Part shown: positions 1 through 7,243 of the stretch, one piece after another
Numbering within the stretch: position 1 is the first letter of the stretch
How the letters are laid out: every line of letters starts with the position of its first letter
Assembly: GCA_002498525.1 (NCBI GenBank)
Contig: DAHR01000017.1
Coordinates: 75,735 to 114,584 of the forward strand
Source of the DNA: Euryarchaeota archaeon UBA58
Lineage (GTDB): Archaea; Thermoplasmatota; Poseidoniia; Poseidoniales; Thalassarchaeaceae
Direction of reading: 5' to 3'
Length of the DNA: 38,850 nt
Made by a program: the position numbers and the translations under genes
Notes under the pieces: generated by a model
Databases searched by the model: none
Told to the model about the DNA's origin: nothing
What the model saw: only the letters and a program-made list of their open reading frames with translations

Positions 1-239
1 GCGAATAACAGGATGTCAACCGCTGCGTCTGATTCGACATCGAAAGACAGTGTGTCACCGGGTGAAAGGATGCCTAGATCGACTCGAACACAGGCTCCAT
101 CATCGATATTCCAGTTCGCCGGCATCATATCGATATCGGCCGGAGTGCAGGAGATCACACCCCTCGCTCCGGCCTCGACTGCCGGTGCTGAGACTGCGAT
201 GAGAAGGAGCAGGAGAACCATGGCGGCTGAACTACGCAT
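1..239 (-). CDS. Secreted protein, N-terminal part only (runs off the window)
   Basis: The reverse strand reads from an ATG at 239 to the window edge, giving 79 complete codons without a stop. The protein starts MRSSAAM and continues into a leucine-rich hydrophobic stretch ending SAPAVEAGA. This is a classic Sec signal peptide with probable cleavage near residue 23-25. The mature part begins with a Cys (ISCTP) and contains DDGACVRVDLGILSPGDTL followed by a beta-strand-like segment, which suggests an extracellular beta-sandwich domain. The family cannot be named from so short a piece. An ATG slightly upstream at 246 is closed at once by a stop, so 239 is the start. It lies 90 nt downstream of the PRC-barrel gene on the same strand. 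Confidence 0.7.
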   Translation of the reverse strand, partial: MRSSAAMVLLLLLIAVSAPAVEAGARGVISCTPADIDMMPANWNIDDGACVRVDLGILSPGDTLSFDVESDAAVDILLF

Positions 240-329
240 CGAGCATGGGTTCGCTCTCACCTTTTGAATCGTATCGCAGTCGCGTTCGGCCAAGTATCAC
301 GAACCAGAGGCTCGATTTCACTCCTCCAT

Positions 330-584
330 TCAGGTGTCACGCGGAATAGGAGTGGGTGGGAACCAGCGCAGAACGACGACGTCGGCAACCGAGCGGACCC
401 AATTCCACGGGATGGCGACATGAACTCGCCCTTCGACGATGTCTGCCGGTGGGTCAGCGACGAAGATGTGAGTACACTTCCAGGCTTCTGTGTCGACGAC
501 CGTATCGTGAACCGTTCCGAGCAACCTGCCATCGGGCAGAATCACCGGAAGGTCGCGTATCTGACTGACATCGCTCTCTGCCAT
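330..584 (-). CDS. PRC-barrel domain protein
   Basis: This is an 84-residue soluble protein consisting of one small beta-barrel domain. The segments LPVILPDGRLLGTVHDTVVD and HVAIPWNWVRSVADVVVL match the archaeal single-domain PRC-barrel pattern: a strand, a G-x-x-G-x-V turn, and a closing V-P-W-x-x-V strand. PRC-barrels occur in the H subunit of photosynthetic reaction centres, in RimM, and as stand-alone archaeal proteins. Some archaeal stand-alone members (CdpB in haloarchaea) work in cell division, but that role is not shown here. ftsZ lies about 1.3 kb away on the other strand, separated by eL15 and a tRNA, so no operon links them. The ATG at 584 gives the usual length. A role in RNA processing or as a protein adaptor is also possible. 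Confidence 0.75.
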   Translation of the reverse strand: MAESDVSQIRDLPVILPDGRLLGTVHDTVVDTEAWKCTHIFVADPPADIVEGRVHVAIPWNWVRSVADVVVLRWFPPTPIPRDT

Positions 585-708
585 TGCCCGAGAGGCGACG
601 CTTCAGCGCAATGAATCTTCGGCCTCTCGACAAGGAATTCAATCAAATTAGGAAGCCTGTGAAAATGAGCGAGCGGGCTGAGACATTCATCAGAACGACC
701 TCAGATTG

Positions 709-762
709 AATCGGCGGCGGAGCCGATTTTCGATGAGCGCTGTCGGGCGCTTGGGTGCCCGA
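709..762. terminator. Two GC-rich hairpins between eL15 and PRC-barrel genes
   Basis: Two short inverted repeats lie in the 198-nt gap downstream of the eL15 stop. The first is AATCGGC / GCCGATT (709-715 and 722-728, 6-nt loop); the second is TCGGGC / GCCCGA (743-748 and 757-762). Read on the minus strand they follow the eL15 stop codon, so they could mark or protect the 3' end of that mRNA. No strong U-tract follows in that direction, so a terminator role is only a guess. The rest of the gap (585-782) holds no convincing gene. Confidence 0.35.
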
Positions 763-782
763 TGCTTCGCTTCTGAGGATGA

Positions 783-1370
783 TTACTTTCCGCGGTTCTT
801 GTTGGCCTTGAGTGACGGTCGGAGTTTCTCTGCTCCCTTACCCTTCTTGTGCAGGCCGCGTCCACGCTTGCCAGCGCTGGTCAATCCGCGCTCGGCGCGG
901 CCGTGATGACTGGCGCCGGAGGCGATCCAACTCAGCTGCTTGTCGGACTTGATCGCCGGGTGGTGAGGATCGATCATGATGACTTCGTAGAACTTGTTCT
1001 TGCCGTCTTCGCCGACCCAGTAGGAGTTGAGAACCTCGAGGTTCGGGTAGCGCTTGCTTGTGCGCTCCTCGGCAATGCGCTGAATCGACTTGCCCATGGT
1101 GATCTTCTTGATACCGGACTTGCTCGGCTTGCGCTTCATGTGGATCTTGCCTTTGCGAAGACCACCACGTCGCACGCGCGTGCGCACTACGGTGATGCCC
1201 TGCTTGGATTTGTAACCGAGGCGGCGAGCGGCGTCGAGGCGCGTAGGACGCTCGACGCGCTGGAACACCGGCTCGCGGCGCCAGCTGGTCATGCGTTCGC
1301 GGCGGTGAGCGGCCGGAATGTTCGCCTTCGGCCGCTTCCAAACCTCTCCAAGATGCTTCATGACACCCAT
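783..1370 (-). CDS. rpl15e: 50S ribosomal protein eL15 (L15e)
   Basis: This 195-residue, very basic protein is the archaeal/eukaryotic large-subunit protein eL15, which binds 23S rRNA. The N-terminus (MGVMKHLGEVWKRP) and the patterns RRLGYKSKQGI, RRGGLRKGK, VLNSYWVGEDGK, HGRAERGLTSAGKRGRGL and the Lys/Arg-rich tail are characteristic, and the length is normal. The ATG at 1370 is chosen because it keeps the family's N-terminus. It is preceded by a strong ribosome binding site (GGAGGGTGAG on the minus strand, 1373-1382). A TATA-like element lies about 41 nt upstream, so the transcript probably has a short leader. It is monocistronic here. Confidence 0.97.
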   Translation of the reverse strand: MGVMKHLGEVWKRPKANIPAAHRRERMTSWRREPVFQRVERPTRLDAARRLGYKSKQGITVVRTRVRRGGLRKGKIHMKRKPSKSGIKKITMGKSIQRIAEERTSKRYPNLEVLNSYWVGEDGKNKFYEVIMIDPHHPAIKSDKQLSWIASGASHHGRAERGLTSAGKRGRGLHKKGKGAEKLRPSLKANKNRGK

Positions 1371-1406
1371 ATCTCACCCTCCAAGCGAGCCGCCGACCGA
1401 ACTCCC

Positions 1407-1413
1407 CTTTATG
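1407..1413 (-). promoter_or_regulatory. TATA-like element of the eL15 gene
   Basis: On the minus strand the sequence reads CATAAAG, followed by GGGAG. It is centred near 1410, so transcription would start near 1385 and give a leader of about 15 nt that includes the ribosome binding site. The same CATAAAG heptamer sits about 26 nt before tRNA-Tyr, which supports it as a real promoter element of this organism. Confidence 0.5.
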
Positions 1414-1503
1414 AGCCTACTCTCCGACCTCGGGACCCTACGGGTTCCGCTTCTCGATTTTTCTCAACCCGAGCGCGTACCAACTGCAATCGCTGGTATC
1501 TGT

Positions 1504-1607
1504 TGGTCCGCGCTCCCGGACTTGAACCGGGGACCCCCTGATGGCTGCCTACAACCAAGTGTTTCCAGTCTACAGTCAGGTGCTCTAGCCAACTGAGCTA
1601 AGCGCGG
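1504..1607 (-). tRNA. tRNA-Tyr (GTA) with 27-nt intron; CCA encoded
   Basis: Folding the minus strand gives acceptor CCGCGCT / AGCGCGG (1601-1607 and 1508-1514), D-stem GCTC/GAGC, anticodon stem CCTGA/TCAGG, and T-arm CCCGG-TTCAAGT-CCGGG. The discriminator is A73 (1507) and CCA is encoded at 1504-1506. The anticodon GTA is at 1571-1573. C1:G72 is the archaeal/eukaryotic tyrosine identity pair. The anticodon loop is interrupted by 27 nt at 1543-1569, exactly between nucleotides 37 and 38. Nucleotides 32-35 (CTGU) can pair with GCAG near the intron's 3' end, leaving 3-nt bulges on both sides. This is the bulge-helix-bulge cut by archaeal splicing endonuclease. The mature tRNA is 74 nt plus CCA. 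Confidence 0.95.
1543..1569 (-). other. Intron of tRNA-Tyr (37/38 position)
   Basis: This 27-nt insertion lies directly after G37 of tRNA-Tyr. Removing it restores a normal 7-nt anticodon loop (CTGTAGA). The proposed bulge-helix-bulge has anticodon stem, bulge CC^A, 4-bp helix CUGU/GCAG, bulge AG^A, and a short CUG/UAG helix. Because an A flanks both ends, the exact boundaries could shift by one nucleotide. Confidence 0.85.
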
Positions 1608-1629
1608 CTGGCTGCTCGTGCGAACTCCT

Positions 1630-1636
1630 CTTTATG
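1630..1636 (-). promoter_or_regulatory. TATA-like element of tRNA-Tyr
   Basis: The minus strand reads CATAAAG, centred 26 nt before the first nucleotide of the tRNA. A purine-rich GGAAAGCG stands just upstream and could be the TFB-recognition element. Both position and sequence match the element found upstream of eL15. Confidence 0.55.
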
Positions 1637-1912
1637 TCGCTTTCCGGTTACTCCGTTCGAACACTCGCCGACGCAGATGATGACTGTAAATGTCCGTCGC
1701 GAGATTCTGGGACGAAACTCAGCGAGAAACTGAATGTGAAAAGGCAGATGAACTGAAACTGAACATCCATGATTTTGACGGCCTCCGGCCGAACTTATCC
1801 ACTCCGATAATCGGCTTCACGCCCCTTCCCCTCCCCTCAACGGTTAAGAAGGCCGAGAAGACCATTTCGCGGACGTAAGGCGCATTGCCAAGGTATGCAT
1901 GGAGGACAAGGG
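1637..1912 (+). promoter_or_regulatory. Long upstream region of ftsZ with repeated GAAACT motifs
   Basis: This is one of the longest non-coding stretches in a very compact window. It holds three direct copies of GAAACT (1714-1719, 1726-1731, 1755-1760), two of which extend to GAAACTGA. A short reading frame at 1690-1878 has no family resemblance and no ribosome binding site, so I do not call a gene. Weak TATA-like sequences are ACTTATC near 1795 and GGTTAAG near 1848, but neither is decisive. The region probably carries the ftsZ promoter and possibly operator sites. Confidence 0.4.
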
Positions 1913-3040
1913 ATGGGGGATGTTTCGACTTCTGATGTGAGCGGAGACTCGGCGGGCACAGCCGCGACGCGGATTCCGACCGCTTTGACCGACCGTGAAT
2001 TGGAGGCTTTCGGGCCGCCCGACCCGCGGATTCTGGTCTGCGGTTGCGGTGGCTCCGGCAACAATACGATGAACCGAATCACCCACATCGGTGTCGAGGG
2101 TGCGATCACCGTAGCCATCAACACCGACAAGCAGCACCTCGATCATACGCGGGCGCAGCAGAAGTTGCTTGTTGGTCGCCACATCACGCGCGGTCTGGGA
2201 GCAGGTGGCGATCCTGTCACCGGCCGCCGCTGCGCGGAGGCCGGCAGGGACGTCATCAGTCGAATCGTCTCAGGCTCTGACCTCGTCTTCGTGACGGCTG
2301 GTCTGGGCGGTGGCACAGGGACTGGCATAGCTCCCATCATCGCCGAAGAGGCGAAGCGCTCCGGCGCTCTGGTCGTAGCCATCGTCACCACTCCATTCTC
2401 CGTCGAGCGCCGAATGCGTATGCAGCGGGCTTTGGAGGGTCTCGAATTACTGCGCAAGGCGGCAGATGCGGTGCTCGTTCTGGACAATAACCGACTGCTT
2501 CACTACGTCCCGAACCTGCCGCTCGACGAGGCCTTCTCAATCATGGATCAATTAATCGCTGAAATCGTCAAGGGCATCGTCGAGACGATAACTCTGCCCA
2601 GCCTGATCAATCTCGACTTCGCCGACGTGCGCGCGATCATGAAGGGCGGCGGCGTCACCATGATGCTCTATGGTGAAAGCGACCAAGGTCCAGAAGAAGT
2701 AGTCCACGAGTCGCTGAACCATCCTCTTCTCGATATAGAGATCGACGGTGCGACTGGTGCTCTCATACACGTCACCGGCGGTCCGTACATGACTCTCGAA
2801 CAGGCGAATCAGGTATGTGATCTGATGACTTCGCGCCTCTCTCCTGATGCGAATGTCATCTTCGGCGCGCGCCAAGACCCTGCCTTCGGTGATACCATCA
2901 AAGTGATGTCGATCATCACTGGAGTAGCCAATGAGCGACTCGATCGTGAGATGATGAGCGGTGATATGCTCGGCGAGGCTCTGAACATCGCCCGCCGTGG
3001 TCGATTCAAGGAAGGCGGTAGCCTGCAGCGATTCGATTGA
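1913..3040 (+). CDS. ftsZ: Cell division protein FtsZ
   Basis: FtsZ is the tubulin-like GTPase that polymerises into the division ring. From the chosen start it has 375 residues. A variable 35-residue N-terminal tail is followed by the nucleotide-binding fold with CGCGGSGNN (43-51), NTDKQ (70-74), the signature GGGTGTG (132-138), and the T7 synergy-loop motif NLDFADVR (233-240) that completes the GTPase site across subunits. The C-terminal domain follows, ending in a short tail without the bacterial FtsA/ZipA-binding peptide. The ATG at 1913 is preferred over 1895 because GGAGG (1901-1905) lies 7 nt before it. The next gene follows after 52 nt on the same strand. Many Euryarchaeota carry two FtsZ types; which one this is was not resolved. 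Confidence 0.97.
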   Translation: MGDVSTSDVSGDSAGTAATRIPTALTDRELEAFGPPDPRILVCGCGGSGNNTMNRITHIGVEGAITVAINTDKQHLDHTRAQQKLLVGRHITRGLGAGGDPVTGRRCAEAGRDVISRIVSGSDLVFVTAGLGGGTGTGIAPIIAEEAKRSGALVVAIVTTPFSVERRMRMQRALEGLELLRKAADAVLVLDNNRLLHYVPNLPLDEAFSIMDQLIAEIVKGIVETITLPSLINLDFADVRAIMKGGGVTMMLYGESDQGPEEVVHESLNHPLLDIEIDGATGALIHVTGGPYMTLEQANQVCDLMTSRLSPDANVIFGARQDPAFGDTIKVMSIITGVANERLDREMMSGDMLGEALNIARRGRFKEGGSLQRFD

Positions 3041-3092
3041 GTCCTCCCGAAGGGTGCAAAGGCTCAAACGGTGCTCACTTTGAGGATGATTC

Positions 3093-3911
3093 ATGCAGAC
3101 CATAGTGCGGTTGCAGGCAATTTGTCTGGTACTGATATTGACTCTCGGTTCAGTCGCTGCGCCCGCGAGCGCGCAGGATGCGGTCCAAGATCCCAAACAG
3201 CCCTCTGTCGACAACCCCCACATGCATTTCTGGGGAGACAGTAGCCTGAACAACTGCTGGACACACTTCGACGAGAACGACTCCGCCGGTTCCGCTCCCG
3301 AGGGCTATGGGGAGGAGACCTATTCCCAAGGTCAGCAAGTCGAGATCGACTATACCTGCAGAGTGCAGGAGAATTTCAAGCAGGACATGTACTTGGATGG
3401 AAATGGAACGATTCTCATCGAACTGGTCTTCCAGATCTACTCAGCCGATTGTACCGATCAATCCGAGTGCAAGGACCTGACCCTGACGCTCTACAGAGGC
3501 ACGGTGGAAGTCGCTCGTTCGGTGACTCCTGTGAGTAGTGTCAACAACGGCGACGATGAGACCATCCGCTGGGAGATTCAAACCAACGAGACGATGGAAC
3601 GCTGGAACAAGAGCAGCGAGGAACCGTCGATAAGAGTCGAGTATTCAGCACCTGGCGAGAGTGGATTTTTATGTGTGGTTTTTGACTGCGACGGCCAGTT
3701 CAGGATGTATTATTCAAACAATGAAGACAATGCCAGTGTCATCGCCAACTTCCCAGTCATCAACGCCTCGGCGACAGGACCTGGCGGTGGCGGTGGAGGC
3801 AGCATCGCCGACAAAGTCGACGACGCATTGCCCGGCTTCGGTCTGGTAGCAGGTATCGGTGCTCTAGCACTCGCTGCAGTCCGTGCCAGCAGATTCACTC
3901 GCGAAGAGTGA
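3093..3911 (+). CDS. Secreted surface protein with PGF-CTERM-like C-terminal anchor
   Basis: The protein has 272 residues. Residues 1-27 are a Sec signal peptide ending APASA. The ectodomain is acidic, mostly beta-like, and holds six Cys that could form three disulfides (in NNCWTH, YTCR, DCTDQSEC and the CVVFDCDG region). A flexible GPGGGGGGS linker leads to LPGFG at about 246-250, a 16-residue hydrophobic helix, and a short RASRFTREE tail. This tripartite end matches the PGF-CTERM signal handled by archaeosortase A, in which the tail is removed and the protein is lipid-anchored outside the cell. The ribosome binding site GAGGATG sits before the ATG. It follows ftsZ by 52 nt and is probably cotranscribed. 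No enzymatic motif is visible, so a structural or envelope role is inferred. Confidence 0.85.
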   Translation: MQTIVRLQAICLVLILTLGSVAAPASAQDAVQDPKQPSVDNPHMHFWGDSSLNNCWTHFDENDSAGSAPEGYGEETYSQGQQVEIDYTCRVQENFKQDMYLDGNGTILIELVFQIYSADCTDQSECKDLTLTLYRGTVEVARSVTPVSSVNNGDDETIRWEIQTNETMERWNKSSEEPSIRVEYSAPGESGFLCVVFDCDGQFRMYYSNNEDNASVIANFPVINASATGPGGGGGGSIADKVDDALPGFGLVAGIGALALAAVRASRFTREE

Positions 3912-3915
3912 TCGT

Positions 3916-3996
3916 ATGTTCGACTGGGTCTCTGCAATCATCGCTTCGATGTTCGGAGCCGGTGAAGCTATCGAAGAAATCCTCGAAGAAGAGTAA
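3916..3996 (+). CDS. Possible 26-residue small protein
   Basis: An ATG begins 4 nt after the stop of the surface-protein gene, and the frame ends with TAA one base before the convergent hisS stop. The translation has a hydrophobic/amphipathic first half (MFDWVSAIIASMFGAG) and an acidic end (EAIEEILEEE), the shape of a short membrane-associating helix. Its exact fit between two stops and its position third in the ftsZ transcript suggest it may be translated by reinitiation. There is no clear ribosome binding site and no known family, so it could be chance. Confidence 0.35.
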   Translation: MFDWVSAIIASMFGAGEAIEEILEEE

Positions 3997-5277
3997 TCAC
4001 AAATCGCCAACGGCAACATCTGACTCTTCGCCACTTTCGAGGTCCTTGATTCTAACATTTCCAGCGGCCCACTCCTCTGGCATCAGCATAACGAGCCTCT
4101 GTGCCCCTGTTCGTTCGGCATGACGGAAAGCCCACTTCATGCGCTTGTCTTCGAGTACGAGATCGACCGAGCGCCCACTTGCTCTGAGTTTGGATGCTAC
4201 CAACATAGCAGCCGAGCGCAGATCCTCGCTGATTGCGATGACGATGTCCTCGTTGCCCGAAGGCAGGTCGGGTACGAGTCCCTTGTCCATGAGTAGCTCC
4301 ATGATGACCATGTCGCCGAAACCGAAGCCGGTGGCCGGCATGTCGTTGCCGCCAAGACTCGACAGGAGTCTGTCATAGCGCCCTCCCCCGCAGATGGCGC
4401 GAAGTTGTCCTGCTCGGTCGTGTGCCTCAAAGACCGGGCCAGTGTAGTACGCGAGACCACGGACCACCGAAGCGTCGAAGGCAACCCAGTCGGCGATGCC
4501 ATAGGCATCAATGAGGTCGAACAGCCCTGCAAGCTCCGAGACGGCCGCGCTGTCGCCACCGAGTGCGGCTGCAAGAGAATCCAGATCGTCAACCCCGAGT
4601 GTGGACTGGATGGTGGCCACTGCATCAGCGCCGAGCCCCTGCTCGGCCAGTTGTGCGGCGACGACGTCTTCTGGAAGTTTGTCCATTTTGTCGACGACGA
4701 TGCAAGTGGCGGCAAAGGCGTCACCAGAGATTCCCAACGAGCCGAGAACCTCCTCCAGCACCTTGCGGCTGCTGATTTTTATGACCAAGTCGTCAGCTGT
4801 CAGTCCAACACCCTCGAAGAAGTTCACTAGAACTGAGAGCAGTTCCACATCAGCCCCGAGGGCGTCGCTGCCCCAGATGTCGACATTCCACTGGTAATGC
4901 TCGCGCCCGCGCCCACGCTGGGTCCGCTCGTAGCGCCAACATTGTGGAATCGAATACCACTTGATTGGAAGCGCCAGAGCGCCGGCTCTGGCCATCACCA
5001 TGCGAGCCAGAGACGGTGTCATCTCAGGTCTCAGAGCGACGGCCCGCCCGCCTTTGTCCTCGAAGTTGTAGAGTTGGCCGACGATATCCTCGCCCTGCTT
5101 GCGCGTGTACAACTCCTCACTCTCGAGCACCGGCGCGTCGTACTCCTCGAAGCCGTGCGCACGCGCAGCAGCATGGAAGTGGCTGAACAACCAGTTGCGC
5201 ACGCGCATCTCATCCGGATAGAAGTCGCGCGTGCCACGTACTCCTTGTGTCACGAGGAGGGCCACGAACGACCGCAC
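3997..5277 (-). CDS. hisS: Histidyl-tRNA synthetase
   Basis: This class II synthetase charges tRNA-His with histidine. The protein is about 426 residues, normal for the family. Visible parts are the N-terminal VRGTRDFYPDEM, motif 1 region, motif 2 with CWRYERTQRGRGREHYQWN, the histidine-binding GLAYYTGPVFEA, a CGGGRYD segment, motif 3 with GFGFG, and the C-terminal anticodon-binding domain starting near NEDIVIAISEDL. The frame opens at a TTG (5310), but the GTG at 5277 is preferred. It lies one base after the GtrA stop (TGA-A-GTG), which fits the 0-nt junctions of this operon. A GTG at 5253 is a further alternative. It is the last gene of the five-gene operon and meets the ftsZ transcript tail-to-tail. 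Confidence 0.96.
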   Translation of the reverse strand: MRSFVALLVTQGVRGTRDFYPDEMRVRNWLFSHFHAAARAHGFEEYDAPVLESEELYTRKQGEDIVGQLYNFEDKGGRAVALRPEMTPSLARMVMARAGALALPIKWYSIPQCWRYERTQRGRGREHYQWNVDIWGSDALGADVELLSVLVNFFEGVGLTADDLVIKISSRKVLEEVLGSLGISGDAFAATCIVVDKMDKLPEDVVAAQLAEQGLGADAVATIQSTLGVDDLDSLAAALGGDSAAVSELAGLFDLIDAYGIADWVAFDASVVRGLAYYTGPVFEAHDRAGQLRAICGGGRYDRLLSSLGGNDMPATGFGFGDMVIMELLMDKGLVPDLPSGNEDIVIAISEDLRSAAMLVASKLRASGRSVDLVLEDKRMKWAFRHAERTGAQRLVMLMPEEWAAGNVRIKDLESGEESDVAVGDL

Positions 5278-5278
5278 T

Positions 5279-5752
5279 TCAAGCCCTTCGGCTCTTACGG
5301 TATTCTTCAAGCCGTTCCGCGCGCGTGATGCGGCCGTCCGAGAGCGGAAATGCGAAGACCCTCAAAGCCACGAAAGTCAGGAATCCGAAAGCCGCGGTAT
5401 TGCCCGCCCAGACGTAGTAATGGTTGTACTCGAGTGTATCAGCGAAGTAGGCTTGCGAAGTCGTCGAGATGACGAGGAATAAGGTGTAGATTCCTAGCAT
5501 CACGAGAAGGCTTCGACGATAATCCGACTGCGATTCGAAGGTCAACCAACGATGCATGAAATGAGATTGCCAAGTGCTGATGAAGTAAGCCACAGCCCAA
5601 GCGCTTCCGGCTGGATAAGTCTCTGACAGGCGCACACCGTAGAGAAACCAGTAGATTAGGAAGAAGACCGAGACATTGATGCAACCAACGGCGCAGAACA
5701 TGGCATATTCACGCCACATTTTCGGCCAAGGATAATCTTCAGAGACGAGCAT
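5279..5752 (-). CDS. GtrA family membrane protein
   Basis: The protein has 157 residues and four predicted membrane helices (about 15-37, 46-66, 78-102 and 112-135). Between helices 2 and 3 it carries FISTWQSHFMHRWLTF, the F-x(n)-N/H-R-x-W-T-F pattern of the GtrA family. GtrA-like proteins are thought to move or present polyprenyl-linked sugars for cell-surface glycan synthesis. The substrate here is unknown. Its ATG begins immediately after the TAG of the upstream nnr gene, and its TGA is one base from the hisS GTG, so it is embedded in the operon. A cis-prenyltransferase and a phosphomannomutase elsewhere in the window fit the same general pathway. Confidence 0.85.
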   Translation of the reverse strand: MLVSEDYPWPKMWREYAMFCAVGCINVSVFFLIYWFLYGVRLSETYPAGSAWAVAYFISTWQSHFMHRWLTFESQSDYRRSLLVMLGIYTLFLVISTTSQAYFADTLEYNHYYVWAGNTAAFGFLTFVALRVFAFPLSDGRITRAERLEEYRKSRRA

Positions 5753-7243
5753 CTAACCACCGATCCATTCGCCCAACACTCTAGAGATTCTTCGTGCAAC
5801 ATCGGCTGCCTGCAGACCCGGACCCTCTTCCTCAGCGGTCTGGAGCCCAGCTTGCCGTAAGAGCGCGCAAGCCAGTCGCGCGGCGGGCCAGGCTTGCATG
5901 CCGATGGCCAGCAGTCCACCGATCAAGCCCGCCAGAAGATCTCCGGTCCCGCCAACCGCCATGCGCGGATGACCTCCGGTGGCGCGGCAATGTCGGCCTT
6001 CTGGGGATGTCAGAGAATCGACTGCGCCGGTGATGACGATGGCCGCTGATTCGCCGGCTTCAGCGAGCAAGGCATCTGCAGGAGTCATTCCACCCAGCCA
6101 TCGCTTCGCCTCGCCGGCGTGAGGTGTGGCGACGCCGATCAGGCCCTCTGGCCATCTGCCCGTCGGCAGAGCTCGTAGGCCATCGGCGTCGACGACGGCG
6201 GGTATTCCACGCTCGATCGCCAGATCGATGATCCGACCGACGGCAGTGATGGTCTCCTCAGCGGTCCCGAGGCCCGGCCCGATGACCATCGCATCGATAC
6301 GACGGGCCGTCAGAACCTCTGAGATACGTTCCAGAGACTCGAGGGAGAGGAATTCCTCGTCGAGCAGAGGTTCTGGAATCAGATTCGTAGGCCATTCGGC
6401 TCGCGCCAGCGCAGCCCTCGGCATCGCCACATGGACCAGATCACAACCGGCGCGAGCCGCTGCCATTCCCGCCAGCAGCGGCGCACCATGATAGGGACCG
6501 CCACCGATAATCAGCACACGACCTCGCTCGCCTTTGTGAGCGCTGGCTTTCAGTGCAGGATATCGATGCGCATCGCCGCGGCCACAATCCTCGACTTCAG
6601 CCGGCCAAGGCAGACTCTCGACCACGACCTCGCCAGCGCCCTCCGCATCAAGACCTCTCTTATCGCTGTGAAAGGTCACGCATCGCTTCGCTGCCAATTC
6701 ATCAGGACCAGATAATCCGCTCGGGATGTCACAGGCCAGAATCGGCACATCGAAGTCCTTCACCCAATCAGCGATTTCCGCGATTGCTCCTCGTAGGCTG
6801 ACCCCTGGACCAGCCGCGCCCGCACCGAGAAGACAATCGACGACAAGAGAGGGAGAATAGCTCGGCCGCTGCGGCCACATACAGATTTTCACAGCCGCAT
6901 CGGCAGCTGCTTTGCGAGCCTGCGCCGCAATCTCACCCTGCGACTCGGCGTGGCTCGCGATCACCGTCACATCCCAGCCTTCTCGAAGCAGGATTCGAGC
7001 GGCGACGAAACCGTCGCCGCCATTGTTACCAGGCCCGCATAGAATCAGAATCGGCTCATCTCTCGAACCTGCCCCCATATCAGCCGCATGAGAGGCCAGA
7101 ACCGCTCCAGCGGCCGTCATCAGATCACTCTGTTCGACTCCGAGCGCTGCAGCATTAGCATCGAGCACAGCCACCTCGGACCAGTGCATCTGCCAGCAAG
7201 CCGGCTGACGAGCCGACGAATCGAGGTTCATCCGAGTATTCAC
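5753..7243 (-). CDS. nnr: Bifunctional NAD(P)H-hydrate epimerase / dehydratase
   Basis: This enzyme repairs damaged, hydrated NADH and NADPH. At 496 residues it has the two-domain layout of bacterial and archaeal Nnr. The N-terminal YjeF epimerase domain has CGPGNNGGDGFV (69-80) and the DIPSGL loop (172-177). The C-terminal ribokinase-like dehydratase has GGGPYHGAP (247-254), IGPGLG (321-326), VDADGL (351-356), TPHAGE (373-378) and the catalytic GGTGDLLAG (431-439). The GTG at 7243 directly follows the TGA of the symporter gene; an ATG at 7231 is an alternative. TAG and the GtrA ATG are contiguous at the other end. It is a general housekeeping enzyme with no obvious functional link to its neighbours. 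Confidence 0.96.
   Translation of the reverse strand: MNTRMNLDSSARQPACWQMHWSEVAVLDANAAALGVEQSDLMTAAGAVLASHAADMGAGSRDEPILILCGPGNNGGDGFVAARILLREGWDVTVIASHAESQGEIAAQARKAAADAAVKICMWPQRPSYSPSLVVDCLLGAGAAGPGVSLRGAIAEIADWVKDFDVPILACDIPSGLSGPDELAAKRCVTFHSDKRGLDAEGAGEVVVESLPWPAEVEDCGRGDAHRYPALKASAHKGERGRVLIIGGGPYHGAPLLAGMAAARAGCDLVHVAMPRAALARAEWPTNLIPEPLLDEEFLSLESLERISEVLTARRIDAMVIGPGLGTAEETITAVGRIIDLAIERGIPAVVDADGLRALPTGRWPEGLIGVATPHAGEAKRWLGGMTPADALLAEAGESAAIVITGAVDSLTSPEGRHCRATGGHPRMAVGGTGDLLAGLIGGLLAIGMQAWPAARLACALLRQAGLQTAEEEGPGLQAADVARRISRVLGEWIGG

Noticed and set aside
849..1541. Long plus-strand frame of 230 codons opposite eL15
   Set aside because: It is antisense to a clear eL15 gene and runs into tRNA-Tyr; no family pattern. 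High GC creates such shadows.
1690..1878. 62-codon frame upstream of ftsZ
   Set aside because: No ribosome binding site or recognisable pattern, and it overlaps the probable ftsZ promoter and the GAAACT repeats.
5278..5310. TTG-initiated extension of HisRS overlapping the GtrA gene
   Set aside because: The extra residues are not part of the family and would overlap the upstream gene by 32 nt; GTG 5277 fits the operon's junction pattern.
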